Shown: positions 1 through 8,092 of the stretch, piece after piece
Position numbering within the stretch: position 1 is the first letter of the stretch
Layout: each line of letters begins with the position of its first letter
Source of the DNA: a bacterium
GTDB taxonomy: Bacteria; B130-G9
Direction of reading: 5' to 3'
NCBI GenBank assembly: GCA_021160245.1
Contig: JAGHCW010000093.1
Location: 1 to 23,573, forward strand
DNA length: 23,573 bases
Notes under the pieces: model-generated
Databases searched by the model: none
What the model was told of the DNA's origin: nothing
What the model saw: only the letters and a program-made list of their open reading frames with translations
Translations under genes and position numbers: made by a program

Positions 1-1
1 A

Positions 2-319
2 TTCGGTTTTTCTGAGGCCCATTTGGCGAAGGTTTTGAATCAACTCGCTAGGGAGGGACTTGTTAAGGGCAGTCGGGGTCCAAAGGGTGGATACAGACTC
101 GGACGGGCCGCCGATGAGATAACGCTGAAGGAGGTCTATCGGGCGATTGAGGGGCCGTTTGAGCTGTCGAGGTGCATGTTTGGCATCCCGATATGCGACG
201 GGAGCGGGTGCGTGCTTGGCGATTTTTTCGGAGAGATGAGCGGCAAGGTTGAGGCGATGATGGCAAGCACCACGGTTTCACAGATTTGTTTGAGCATGAA
301 AGGGAAATTAGGTGAGTAA
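2..319 (+). CDS. Rrf2-family transcriptional regulator, 5' truncated by window edge
   Basis: The reading frame is open from base 2, so the N-terminal part of the helix-turn-helix lies outside the window; an internal TTG at 23 is not the true start. What remains shows the end of the recognition helix and the wing characteristic of Rrf2/IscR proteins (SRGPKGGYRL). Three cysteines follow in a CX6CX4C arrangement (codons at 173, 194 and 209), the place where IscR, NsrR and RsrR bind an Fe-S cluster. Members of this family sense iron-sulfur status, NO or redox state and repress nearby genes. The stop overlaps the start of the iron-sulfur protein gene by 8 bp, and Hcp lies downstream, which suggests it regulates this nitrosative-stress cluster. 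Family assignment is firm; the sensed signal is inference. Confidence 0.88.
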   Translation, partial: FGFSEAHLAKVLNQLAREGLVKGSRGPKGGYRLGRAADEITLKEVYRAIEGPFELSRCMFGIPICDGSGCVLGDFFGEMSGKVEAMMASTTVSQICLSMKGKLGE

Positions 320-1208
320 GAGAGAGATAATCAAGATAGACGAGGCGAAATGCACGGGTTGCGGAGACTGCATCCCCAACTGCCCGGAGGGAGCGCTTCA
401 GATCATTGATGGCAAGGCGCGGCTCATCAGCGATCTCTTCTGCGATGGCCTGGGCGCCTGCATTGGGCACTGCCCCGAGGGCGCGATCACCGTCGAGGAG
501 CGCGAGGCGGCGCCATATAGCGAGCGGGCAGCAATGGAGAACATCGTGGGGCATGGCAAGAACACGATCGCGGCGCACCTTAAGCACCTCGAGGATCATG
601 GCGCGTGCGACTATCACAAGGAGGCGATTGCGTTCTTGATGGAGAGGGGCATCGATATTCCGGTTGATGAGCCGGCGCCTGCTGCGGATAAACTGCCGTG
701 TGGGTGCGCGGGTTCTGCGGTCAAGGACTTCTCGGAAGACGTTGTGTGCGCCGATGATGAGCCCGCCCCGGTAGCAAGTCGCCCCTCGCGGCTTGGACAC
801 TGGCCGGTTCAGATCAATCTCGTTCCGGTTAATGCTCCTTATCTGAATGGCGCCGACGTTCTTATCGCCGCCGACTGTGTTCCGTTTGCCTATCCGGGCT
901 TTCATGAGGATTTCTTGAGCGGCAAAGTCCTGCTGGTGGGATGTCCCAAGCTCGATGATGCCGAGTTTTATTGCGATAAGCTGGCAGAGATATTCTCTGT
1001 AAATAGCATCCACGCTATCACCTGCGTCCACATGGAGGTTCCTTGTTGCTTTGGCTTCAAGCGGATCATCGACACGGCGCTCGAGCGGGCGGGGAAGGCA
1101 TTGCCGATTCGCGACGTAACCATCGGCGTTAGGGGTGAGCTTCTGGGGGATATCACCGTTTACCCGACTTCGGACGATGGTGGCTGCGGCTCCTGTGGGC
1201 GTTGCTGA
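312..1208 (+). CDS. Two-[4Fe-4S] ferredoxin-like iron-sulfur protein
   Basis: The GTG start overlaps the end of the Rrf2 gene. The first ~65 residues form a bacterial-type 2[4Fe-4S] ferredoxin: CTGCGDCIPNCPEGAL, then a second set CDGLGACIGHCPEGAI. A longer C-terminal part of about 230 residues follows with scattered cysteines (LPCGCAG, VPCCFGF) and a Cys-rich tail (GGCGSCGRC) that could hold another metal centre. The 298-residue length and layout match ferredoxin-domain proteins of strict anaerobes that are often found beside hcp. The likely role is electron delivery, plausibly to Hcp. The identity of its electron donor cannot be read from the sequence. Confidence 0.87.
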   Translation: MSKREIIKIDEAKCTGCGDCIPNCPEGALQIIDGKARLISDLFCDGLGACIGHCPEGAITVEEREAAPYSERAAMENIVGHGKNTIAAHLKHLEDHGACDYHKEAIAFLMERGIDIPVDEPAPAADKLPCGCAGSAVKDFSEDVVCADDEPAPVASRPSRLGHWPVQINLVPVNAPYLNGADVLIAADCVPFAYPGFHEDFLSGKVLLVGCPKLDDAEFYCDKLAEIFSVNSIHAITCVHMEVPCCFGFKRIIDTALERAGKALPIRDVTIGVRGELLGDITVYPTSDDGGCGSCGRC

Positions 1209-1316
1209 ATGATTCCGTTGATGATGTGATAACAAGATGTGTGCTCAATATGCGGCTTGCCGTTTGGGAGCGCACAGATTAGATAGAAGACCATAACAAG
1301 CATAGGACGATTGCCG

Positions 1317-2075
1317 ATGACAAAGAACTGGCAAGACACGAGGGACTCTTTTCAAGTAGTGGATGTGCGCAAGTTGACGGGAAATTTCTTACCGATGGTC
1401 CTGAATAAGGCCACGGAGATGAGGGTTGGCGAGGGTATCTGCGTGGTGCAGAGCTTTGAGCCAATACCGCTTTATTCGGCCCTTGCGGACTTGGGTTTTG
1501 AACATACAACGGACAGGGTCTCGGAAACCGAATATCGGGCCTACTTCATCAAGAATGAAGCAAGGGATGCCGCTGCGCCCGCGGGCATGGACGTTCCCCT
1601 GAAGCCGACGGCGATTTTGAACTTTAAGCGGATAGACGACGAGCTCGCGGACATAGTAGTTCACTTCTGGGAGCTCATCTGGGGCAAGGGAGATTCTGCG
1701 ATCGACCAAAAGACCAAGTATCTATTGTCGCTGGCGAACGCTGTGGGAGCTGGCCGGATGAGGCAAGCGACGAGGGAGCTTGTGAAGGCGTACGCCGACG
1801 GCGTTACGGTGGAGGAACTGGACGAGCTCTTCGCCCTCTTCGCCTGGAATCACGGGCCCGGGACCTTCGCCTCGCAGATTGGCCCGTCGGCGCTCTTTGG
1901 CGCCTACAAACTGATCAAGTCTCGCGAGCAGAATGACGTGTCAAAGGAGGAAATCCTGAGGCAGCTCGTTGAGCGATTTGATGAGTCGAATCCCGCCTCG
2001 TCAACGTTCTTCAAGAATAAGCTTAGACAAGATAAGCAGCATGACGAACCCATTTCCGACAGCAGAGGAGATTAA
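1317..2075 (+). CDS. DUF2249 domain fused to a CMD/AhpD-like helical domain
   Basis: Residues ~8-70 look like a DUF2249 (TusA-like) domain: DVRKLTGNFLPMVLNKA, then a VGEGICVVQSFEPIPLYSAL stretch. Residues ~105-210 resemble the carboxymuconolactone decarboxylase/AhpD helical fold (KTKYLLSLANAVGAGRM and following), but the CXXC and His used for peroxidase chemistry in AhpD are absent, so this half is probably not a peroxidase. The ATG at 1317 is preferred over a TTG at 1311 because AGGA at 1304-1307 gives 9-nt spacing to ATG but only 3 to TTG. DUF2249 proteins recur in nitrogen-oxide and respiratory gene clusters. The exact function is unknown; the cupin gene begins 1 bp after the stop. Confidence 0.72.
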   Translation: MTKNWQDTRDSFQVVDVRKLTGNFLPMVLNKATEMRVGEGICVVQSFEPIPLYSALADLGFEHTTDRVSETEYRAYFIKNEARDAAAPAGMDVPLKPTAILNFKRIDDELADIVVHFWELIWGKGDSAIDQKTKYLLSLANAVGAGRMRQATRELVKAYADGVTVEELDELFALFAWNHGPGTFASQIGPSALFGAYKLIKSREQNDVSKEEILRQLVERFDESNPASSTFFKNKLRQDKQHDEPISDSRGD

Positions 2076-2076
2076 C

Positions 2077-2421
2077 ATGATCGAATCAGCTAGGCTTCAA
2101 GACGTCCCTAAATTGGACAACCCGCACGGTGTTGACGCTCGCAAGCTGCACGACAGCGAACACGCGCAGGTCATTCACATCGAGCTCGCGCCGGGCGGAA
2201 AACTGTTAAGACACTCGACGCCCGTCGATGTCGTCTTCTTCGTCATAGAGGGAAGCGCGGTCATCGAGATTGGAGATGAACGTGTTGAGGCAATTGCGGA
2301 CACGCTCATTGAGAGCCCCGCGAAGATTCCGCATCGGGTGATGAACGGGGGCGATGGGACGCTACGTTTCCTAGTGATCAAGACCCCGAGACCGACGCAG
2401 CCGACGCGCATCTTGGGTTGA
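2077..2421 (+). CDS. Small single-domain cupin protein
   Basis: A 114-residue protein with the two conserved cupin patches: LAPGGKLLRHSTPVDVVFFV with a following G near VIEGSAVIEIGDE, then IPHRVMNGGDGTLRFLVI. The ATG at 2077 is chosen because GAGGAG at 2065-2070 lies 6 nt upstream and the preceding gene stops at 2075; the frame is open further upstream but that part overlaps the previous gene. The usual metal-binding histidines are only partly kept (H in LLRHS and in IPHRV). Small cupins of this type bind a metal or small ligand and may be sensors or enzymes. Its place between the DUF2249 protein and Hcp suggests a role in the same stress response. The substrate is unknown. Confidence 0.82.
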   Translation: MIESARLQDVPKLDNPHGVDARKLHDSEHAQVIHIELAPGGKLLRHSTPVDVVFFVIEGSAVIEIGDERVEAIADTLIESPAKIPHRVMNGGDGTLRFLVIKTPRPTQPTRILG

Positions 2422-2499
2422 TGTGATAGAATGCACGACACTAAAGGCAATATAGCAAGTAACTCAATATAACAGCATCGTAAAACGGAGGTATGAACG

Positions 2500-4149
2500 A
2501 TGAGTATGTTTTGCTACCAGTGTGAACAGACGGCGAAAGGGACGGGATGCACCGTCGCGGGAGTCTGCGGTAAGGACTCGACGACCGCGACGCTTCAGGA
2601 CCTTTTGCTCTACGCGACGAAGGGCGTCTCGATGTTCGCCCACCGCTTGAGAGAGCTTGGCGCCAAGGACCATGAGATCGACGTCTTTGCGGTTCAGGCG
2701 CTTTTCACGACGATAACGAACGTCAACTTCGATCCTGAGCGGCTTCAAGGGCTCATAGTGAAGGCTGCCGAGCTTCGCGACAAGGCCAAGGGCCTTTATG
2801 CAGCGGAGTGCGCGAAGTCGGGCAAGACCCCGGACAGGCTGGGTGGCCCGGCGGACTGGACCCCCGCGGGCGACATCGATGGCCTCGTCAAGCAGGGCGA
2901 GGAGGTCTCGATTGCAAAGGAGAAGGCGAAATACGGCGACGACATTGCGGGCCTGATGGAGCTTTACCTTTATGGCCTCAAAGGGACGGCCGCCTACGCC
3001 GATCACGCGGCGATTCTGGGTGTTGAGAGCGATGAGGTTTTTGCCGCGTTTCACGAGGCGCTGGATTTTTTGGCTGAGGGGACATTTATGGTCGAGTCTC
3101 TTCTTGGTAGATGCCTGGCAGCTGGGGAGCTCAACCTAACGGTGATGGCGCTCTTGGACAAGGCGAATACCGGGGCTTATGGCGATCCTGAGCCGACCGT
3201 GGTCCGCGTGACTCCCGTCAAGGGCAAGTGCATCGTCGTATCTGGCCACGATTTGAAGGACCTTGAGGAGCTGCTGAAGCAGACCGAGGGCAAGGGCATC
3301 AATATCTGGACGCACGGTGAGATGCTGCCCACGCTGGCTTATCCGGGCCTCAAGAAATACAAGCACCTCGTCGGCAACTACGGTGGAGCGTGGCAGGACC
3401 AGATAAAAGAGTTCGACGCGTTCCCCGGCGCGATCCTGATGACGACCAACTGTATCCAGAAGCCGCGCGAGAGCTACAAGAGCCGCATATTCACCTGCGG
3501 CCTCGTCGCTTGGCCGGGCGTCAAGCATATCGCGGACCGAGATTTCTCGCCTGTGATTGAGGCGGCGCTTGCGGAGCCTGGATTTGCAGAGGATGCGCCC
3601 GAAAAGACCATCACTGTCGGCTTTGGGCATAACGCGGTCATGAGCGTGGCTGGCACGGTCATCGACGCGGTTAAGGCGGGCAAGATACGCCACTTCTTCC
3701 TGATTGGCGGCTGCGACGGGGCAAAGTCCGGGCGCAACTATTACACCGAACTCGCGAAGGCCGTGCCCGATGACTGCGTCATCCTGACGCTCGCCTGCGG
3801 CAAGTATCGGTTCAACAAGCTCGAGTTCGGCGACATCGGAGGCATTCCGCGCCTCCTCGATATCGGCCAATGCAACGACGCGCATTCGGCCGTTCAAATA
3901 GCGGTCGCGCTCGCCGGCGCGTTCAAGTGCAGCGTGAACGAGCTGCCGCTCTCCATGATTCTGTCGTGGTATGAGCAGAAGGCTGTATCGATTCTCTTGT
4001 CGCTTCTGCACCTGGGCATCAAGAACATCCGCCTCGGGCCGTCGCTGCCTGCGTTCATAACGCCAGCCGCGCTGAACATCCTGGTCGAGAAGTTCAACAT
4101 CATGCCAATCTCCACGCCCGAGGCCGATCTGAAGGCCATCCTGGGCTGA
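2500..4149 (+). CDS. hcp: Hybrid cluster protein (Hcp), class I, hydroxylamine/NO reductase
   Basis: A full-length 549-residue Hcp. The N-terminal motif C5-X2-C8-X8-C17-X5-C23 is the class I type that binds a [4Fe-4S] cluster in anaerobes. All ligands expected for the hybrid Fe-S-O cluster can be found with spacings like those of Desulfovibrio Hcp: H250 (SGHDL), E274 (HGEM), C318 (TTNC), C405 (GGCDG), C433 (LACGK), C458 (GQCND), E492 and K494 (WYEQK). The start is supported by GGAGGT at 2487-2492 with 7-nt spacing. Family members reduce hydroxylamine to ammonia in vitro and reduce NO to N2O and drive S-nitrosylation in vivo. The 78-bp upstream gap may hold its own promoter. A perfect hairpin follows the stop. 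Confidence 0.97.
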   Translation: MSMFCYQCEQTAKGTGCTVAGVCGKDSTTATLQDLLLYATKGVSMFAHRLRELGAKDHEIDVFAVQALFTTITNVNFDPERLQGLIVKAAELRDKAKGLYAAECAKSGKTPDRLGGPADWTPAGDIDGLVKQGEEVSIAKEKAKYGDDIAGLMELYLYGLKGTAAYADHAAILGVESDEVFAAFHEALDFLAEGTFMVESLLGRCLAAGELNLTVMALLDKANTGAYGDPEPTVVRVTPVKGKCIVVSGHDLKDLEELLKQTEGKGINIWTHGEMLPTLAYPGLKKYKHLVGNYGGAWQDQIKEFDAFPGAILMTTNCIQKPRESYKSRIFTCGLVAWPGVKHIADRDFSPVIEAALAEPGFAEDAPEKTITVGFGHNAVMSVAGTVIDAVKAGKIRHFFLIGGCDGAKSGRNYYTELAKAVPDDCVILTLACGKYRFNKLEFGDIGGIPRLLDIGQCNDAHSAVQIAVALAGAFKCSVNELPLSMILSWYEQKAVSILLSLLHLGIKNIRLGPSLPAFITPAALNILVEKFNIMPISTPEADLKAILG

Positions 4150-4173
4150 GATAGAGTCTAATAGGGATCATGC

Positions 4174-4198
4174 CGGGGGACGTCTATCGCGTCCCCCG
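4174..4198 (+). terminator. Perfect 9-bp hairpin after hcp, terminator-like without a T tract
   Basis: CGGGGGACG at 4174-4182 pairs perfectly with CGTCCCCCG at 4190-4198 around a 7-nt loop, 25 nt after the hcp stop. No run of T follows, so it is either a non-canonical terminator or a 3'-end stabilising stem. Confidence 0.55.
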
Positions 4199-4702
4199 CA
4201 CCCCTCCGCGATTTCCGGGGATTGCGCCGTCGATGCCATATTGTTGCCAAACACCGGCTGGCGGTTTGTGTTCTTGTCATTGCATCCTGACCAAACAGGA
4301 GGACAACAGCAAGGCCGAAGAGAGAGAATGCTTGATATGTAAAAGCAGGTGGAATCAGATTGGATTGCCTTGCAGCATGGGAATTTCATGCCGGGTATGC
4401 CCTATTTTCGATACGCAGCAGTATAAGCATATCGCCTGGACAAAGGAGACACTCGACAAGGTTGAGCAGGATTTGATGTTGCACATTGTCGAGAGCTTCG
4501 GTCGCGGCCCCGTCACATCCCCCCTGAGTCTTAGCATCAAGCCCCATTGCGGGGCCAATCTCACCTCTCTCTTTGCTCCTTTCCCCTCATTTGCGCCCTT
4601 CGATTTCCGTCGAACTTTCGACTTCCTTTTTGTGGATGTGCCGATATTGTTTGGCCCCTTGCCTATCCTAATCTCAAATATCAGAAGGAGCAGACAGTTA
4701 TC
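4199..4702. other. About 500 bp without an assignable gene
   Basis: Open frames exist on both strands, but their composition (runs of Ser, Pro, Phe and Arg; no recognisable domain) does not look like a conserved protein. One + strand segment around 4425-4500 (IAWTKETLDKVEQDLM) faintly resembles the start of a PCP-reductase-like domain and follows a Cys-rich stretch; this is too weak to call. The segment lies just upstream of two pseudogenes, so it may itself be eroded sequence. Confidence 0.4.
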
Positions 4703-4993
4703 ATGCGAGAGCATAAGAATGTACGCGTGCAGACGGATGAGAAGTCATCCTTCTATTAGACGCGGCTCGGAGTGCAGATGTTTATTATCTATCTCATAGT
4801 TTATTTTGGCTTCGTTGGGATAAACAGCGTGAAGCCGACGTTGATGGGAACGGGTATCGGCGGACTGAATCTTGCCGTGGTTTATGGCATGGGGCTGACT
4901 GTGCTTGCTCTGGTTATGGCGATGATCTACACGCACCTTTGTAGCATCGAAGAGACAATGCACGGTGAGACCATCGAGAAGGGCAGCAAATGA
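4703..4993 (+). pseudogene. DUF485 small membrane subunit of a solute:sodium symporter, interrupted by an amber codon
   Basis: Read through a single TAG at 4757-4759, this frame gives about 96 residues, the usual DUF485 length. After the TAG come TRLGVQMFIIYLIVYFGFVG, the loop INSVKPTLM, a second membrane helix (NLAVVYGMGLTVLALVMAMI) and the family's charged tail (YTHLCSIEE). Before it are an ATG at 4703, AAGGAG at 4685-4690 (12-nt spacing, rather long) and 18 sense codons. An internal restart at GTG 4772 or ATG 4778 would lose the cytoplasmic N-terminus. The TGA overlaps the next ATG (ATGA), the usual coupling of DUF485 with its SSS permease. Because the permease is clearly broken, I read the amber as pseudogenisation. 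Confidence 0.75.
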
Positions 4994-5831
4994 TATATCA
5001 GCAGTCCTACTCAGCCATCTGCTTGTTTTTTTGCTCTTGTTCTTTTCGTAATCGGGCTATCCATATATCTGGGTAGAAGGACGAAGTCGTCTAAAGGTTA
5101 TTTCGCGGCCGGCGGAACGATCCACTGGTTAGTAAACGGTAAAGCATTTGCGGGCGACTATCTCTCTGTGGCGTCGTTCCTGGGCATCTGCGGCATGATC
5201 ACGTAGCCGGCTATGACGGCTTTCTTTATTCAATAGACTATCTTGCGGGATGGATAGTCGCGCTCTTTGTCGTTGCTGAGGCGATGAAGCGCAGAGGCAA
5301 GTTCACGTTCACCGATGCGCTCGATTCGACGTTCAACTCCAAGGCCATCCAGCTGATGGCTGGCATTAGCACACTCGTTGTCTCGATAATTCATCTGATC
5401 CCACAGATGGTCGGTGCAGGCGTGCTGGTTACGCCACTGCTTGGGCTGCCGCACTGGCTCGGAGTTACGATTGTCGGCGGCGCGGTTATCATCATCGTGG
5501 CGACGGCCGGAATGGCTTCGACAACTTACGTCCAGTTCATAAAGGCAGCCTGTTGATCTTCTTCTCGAGAATACTTGTTATTTGCCTCTCAGCTCGTGGG
5601 GTCTCGACGGACCCAGATCATGGCGGCGATAAGGTCACGATCTATTATCAGAAGCCGACCTAAGGCAAGCTGATAATGCGCCCTGGCCTGAAGTTTAAGG
5701 TCGAGAACGCAACTACAACCCAGACATTGAACTTCATCTCGATTCCGCTGAGCTTTATTACGCTGGTGGTTGTCTCTTATCTGACGCAACGCCCTGGGGG
5801 CAATAAAGGCAGCAAGGTGGCCACAGCCTGA
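4990..5831 (+). pseudogene. Solute:sodium symporter (SSS, ActP-like) remnant with frameshifts and internal deletion
   Basis: Pieces of an SSS-family sodium/solute symporter appear in three frames. After the ATG at 4990 a T7 run (5026-5032) carries one base too many; the next frame gives GYFAAGGTIHWLVNGKAFAG and SFLGICGMIT, then TAG at 5204. Restoring one base there continues as AGYDGFLYSIDYLAGW, then GKFTFTDALDS, IPQMVGAGVLVTPLLGLPHW and TAGMASTTYVQFIK. The frame shifts again near 5550 (LLIFFSRILVIC, VSTDPDHGGD, VTIYYQKPT), has a TAA at 5659-5661, then PGLKFKVENATTTQTLNFIS joined to a C-terminal-like tail (IPLSFITLVVVSYLTQ). The tail joins near 5735-5750, so most transmembrane helices are missing. 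Such transporters carry acetate or similar organic acids. Clearly non-functional. Confidence 0.88.
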
Positions 5832-6012
5832 GCGATTCATCGCGCAGTCTTAGCGCTTTCTGCAATAGTGATTTTGAAAGAGCCAGCGATTGGCAGGTAA
5901 TACATATTGAATGGTGGAGAGCACCACAAGATAGGGCTGCGCCTCGGCGTCGCAGCCCACAAGGCCACAGACCTCAGGACTGACCAGAATTCCTCTGGCA
6001 CTCTGTGTGAAG

Positions 6013-6042
6013 TTGACAGGTTGTTGACGCGTGTGTTATATT
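6013..6042 (+). promoter_or_regulatory. Sigma70-type promoter ahead of the ABC transporter unit
   Basis: A perfect -35 TTGACA (6013-6018) is separated by 18 bp from TATATT (6037-6042). A GGAGGT follows at 6060-6065. This is the best promoter match in the window and would drive the small ORF, ATPase and permease as one transcript. Confidence 0.6.
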
Positions 6043-6071
6043 TTAGAGCGTGATAACTTGGAGGTCTTTAT

Positions 6072-6365
6072 TTGGTGGCAGAGGCATTTGCTGAGTCGTT
6101 AATAGAAGTCATCTTGACAGTGATAGCAGCACAGGTTTCATATTACTTGAGAATCACTAGGGCAATCGCTCGCGCGTTCTGCCCCACCCCCCATAATCAG
6201 ATGTTTCGGCTCCATTATTATGTCCCCGCCCCAATACTGCGCCCAACACGATGGCCAATTCCGAGATCAGGCCGGCTCGCCCTCGCGCCTCTTACAGTGA
6301 CCCGCGCTTTGATCCCTACACAATTGCCTGGGCGCTTTGCGCCGGCTGCGTTTGAGATTACGTGA
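6072..6365 (+). CDS. Doubtful small ORF, possibly a leader protein of the ABC operon
   Basis: The 97-codon frame has GGAGGT at 6060-6065, 7 nt before TTG 6072 (10 nt before GTG 6075), and its TGA overlaps the ABC ATPase ATG as TGATG, a common sign of translational coupling. The N-terminal third (VAEAFAESLIEVILTVIAAQ) could be a membrane helix. The rest is rich in Pro, Arg and Ala and matches no family I know, which is typical of an out-of-frame reading. A competing frame at 6251-6355 encodes a 34-residue peptide containing ASYSDPRFDPYTIAWALCAG, so a frameshifted relic is also possible. No function can be proposed. Confidence 0.3.
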   Translation: MVAEAFAESLIEVILTVIAAQVSYYLRITRAIARAFCPTPHNQMFRLHYYVPAPILRPTRWPIPRSGRLALAPLTVTRALIPTQLPGRFAPAAFEIT

Positions 6366-7303
6366 TGAGAAGCGTCATTGAGATAGAAGGGCTTGAAAAG
6401 GTTTACAGATCGGGCGTTCGACGGCGAAATATCCACGCCCTAGATGGCCTAGACCTCTCTGTCGCAGAGAACGAGATATTTGGTTTTCTAGGCCCTAATG
6501 GGGCAGGCAAGACGACAACGCTTAAGATTTTGACCGGACTGCTGTTTCAGACGTCGGGCACGGCGCGCGTCCTGGGCAAGGCCGCCGGGGACTTATCCAC
6601 AAAGGCTCAGATGGGGTTCTTACCAGAGAGTCCCCATTTTTATGAATATCTGACAAGTCGAGAGCTTTTAGACTTTTACTGCCGGCTGTTTCGCATTCAC
6701 AAGGCGAGCCGGCGCAAGAAAGTGGATGAGCTCTTAGCTAGTGTAGGGCTTGAGCACGCGGCGGATCTCCGAGTAAGGAAACACTCTCAAGGCATGAAGC
6801 AGCGGCTTGGAATCGCCCAAAGCCTTGTGGGTAATCCCAAGGTCCTTCTGTTGGACGAGCCGATGTCCGGGCTTGACCCGATGGGCCGGCGGCAGATCAG
6901 GGAGATGATACGAAAGCTCGCCTCAGATGGCATGACGATTTTCTTCAGTTCACACATTCTCTCGGACGCGGAGTTGCTCTGCGACCGGGTGGGGATATTG
7001 GTGAAGGGACGTCTTGTGGACGTTGGGAAGATGGCGGATATACTCAAGCCGAGAATGGGTCTCTTTGAGGCGATAGCATCTGGCGTTGATGGCGCTTGCA
7101 GGGAGCGGCTTGAGGGTATCTGCAAGAGAGTGGCGCTCCGGGATGACAGGCTGCACCTCGAGATTTCGGGTGAGGATAATCTCAGGGAGGCTGAAAGAGC
7201 AATAATCGAGGCGGGTGGAGTTTTGGACTCTCTTTCACGGATGCGGACGACGCTCGAGGACCATTTCATGGAGTTTCTCAAGCCGGACGAGGCGGCCAAA
7301 TAA
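6365..7303 (+). CDS. ABC transporter ATP-binding protein (ABC-2 exporter type)
   Basis: A 312-residue ATPase with Walker A GPNGAGKTTT (K49), a signature HSQGM (residues 140-144, with His in place of the usual Leu), Walker B VLLLDEP (D164, E165), D-loop SGLDP and H-loop His197. The last ~90 residues form the C-terminal extension typical of ATPases paired with ABC-2 permeases (gliding/NatA/CcmA-like). ATG 6365 is preferred over GTG 6362; the ATG overlaps the preceding TGA. It shares the TAATG junction with the permease gene, so the two surely work together at the inner membrane. The exported substrate (lipid, polysaccharide, drug or peptide) cannot be deduced. Confidence 0.93.
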   Translation: MRSVIEIEGLEKVYRSGVRRRNIHALDGLDLSVAENEIFGFLGPNGAGKTTTLKILTGLLFQTSGTARVLGKAAGDLSTKAQMGFLPESPHFYEYLTSRELLDFYCRLFRIHKASRRKKVDELLASVGLEHAADLRVRKHSQGMKQRLGIAQSLVGNPKVLLLDEPMSGLDPMGRRQIREMIRKLASDGMTIFFSSHILSDAELLCDRVGILVKGRLVDVGKMADILKPRMGLFEAIASGVDGACRERLEGICKRVALRDDRLHLEISGEDNLREAERAIIEAGGVLDSLSRMRTTLEDHFMEFLKPDEAAK

Positions 7304-8067
7304 TGAGAACATGGGCTCTTTGCTTGAATACTTTCAGAGAGACAGTTCGGGACAAGGTCTTTTTGGTTCTCGTAGTGTTTGCGCTCGTGATGATCATGTC
7401 TTCTCGGATATTCAGCTTTCTCTCGGTGGGGCTGGAGCTGAAGATAGTGATGGACTTGGGGCTTGGGAGCATTTCGGTATTCAGTCTTTTGATTGCGCTG
7501 TTTGTCGGAACTACCTTGGTTCATAAGGAGATCGACAAGCGGACAGTTTACACGATTGTGTCGAAGCCCATTCGAAGGTACCAGTTCATTATCGGCAAGT
7601 ATGCCGGCCTGAATATGACGATTCTGGTGAATATGGCGATCATGACGGGCTTCTTTTATCTATCAATTTGGTTGATGGGTGGCAGTTGGTCACTTGACTT
7701 GGGGCTTTGCATTCTGCTTATATACGTTGAAATTATGTTAGTAACCGGACTTGCGCTGCTATTTTCTACTTTCGCCTCTCCGACGCTTAGCGCGGTTTTC
7801 ACTTTCCTCACCTATGTATTGGGTCATTTATCCAGCGATCTGAAGTTCTTTTCGGAGCAGTCGGAGAACATTATTGTAAATATATTCGGCAAGGTCTTCT
7901 ATTACTTGCTTCCTAACTTGTCGAAGTTCAATTTCAAGAATGAAGTTGTTCACGGTTTTGCGATTCCAATGGATAGTCTTTTCTATTCAATTGTTTATGG
8001 TTTGCTATATTGTGCGTTACTTGTGATCGTTTCATCGCTCATATTTGAGCGTAAGAACCTCAGATGA
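7303..8067 (+). CDS. ABC-2 family transporter permease
   Basis: A 254-residue protein with about six hydrophobic helices. The first follows an N-terminal cytoplasmic segment containing NTFRETVRDKVFLVLVVFAL, typical of ABC-2 permeases; next come a helix with GSISVFSLLIALFVG and the loop VHKEIDKRTVYTIVSKPIRR, a conserved coupling segment of this subfamily. Later helices include LVTGLALLFSTFASPTLSAV. The ATG overlaps the TAA of the ATPase gene by one base. It presumably forms a homodimeric membrane channel driven by the upstream ATPase. It is shorter than permeases with large periplasmic domains, so a simple two-gene exporter is likely. A tRNA gene follows 25 bp after the stop. Confidence 0.9.
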   Translation: MRTWALCLNTFRETVRDKVFLVLVVFALVMIMSSRIFSFLSVGLELKIVMDLGLGSISVFSLLIALFVGTTLVHKEIDKRTVYTIVSKPIRRYQFIIGKYAGLNMTILVNMAIMTGFFYLSIWLMGGSWSLDLGLCILLIYVEIMLVTGLALLFSTFASPTLSAVFTFLTYVLGHLSSDLKFFSEQSENIIVNIFGKVFYYLLPNLSKFNFKNEVVHGFAIPMDSLFYSIVYGLLYCALLVIVSSLIFERKNLR

Positions 8068-8092
8068 GAGGTATTTGTGCGACCTGACTTCT

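Noticed and set aside
63-1235. A 390-codon minus-strand frame opposite the iron-sulfur protein gene
   Set aside because: It is antisense to two well-supported genes, has no recognisable domain and is explained by their codon bias.
4170-4799. A 209-codon + strand frame after hcp
   Set aside because: No family match, biased composition, and its end runs out of frame through the DUF485 remnant. It is not supported as a gene.
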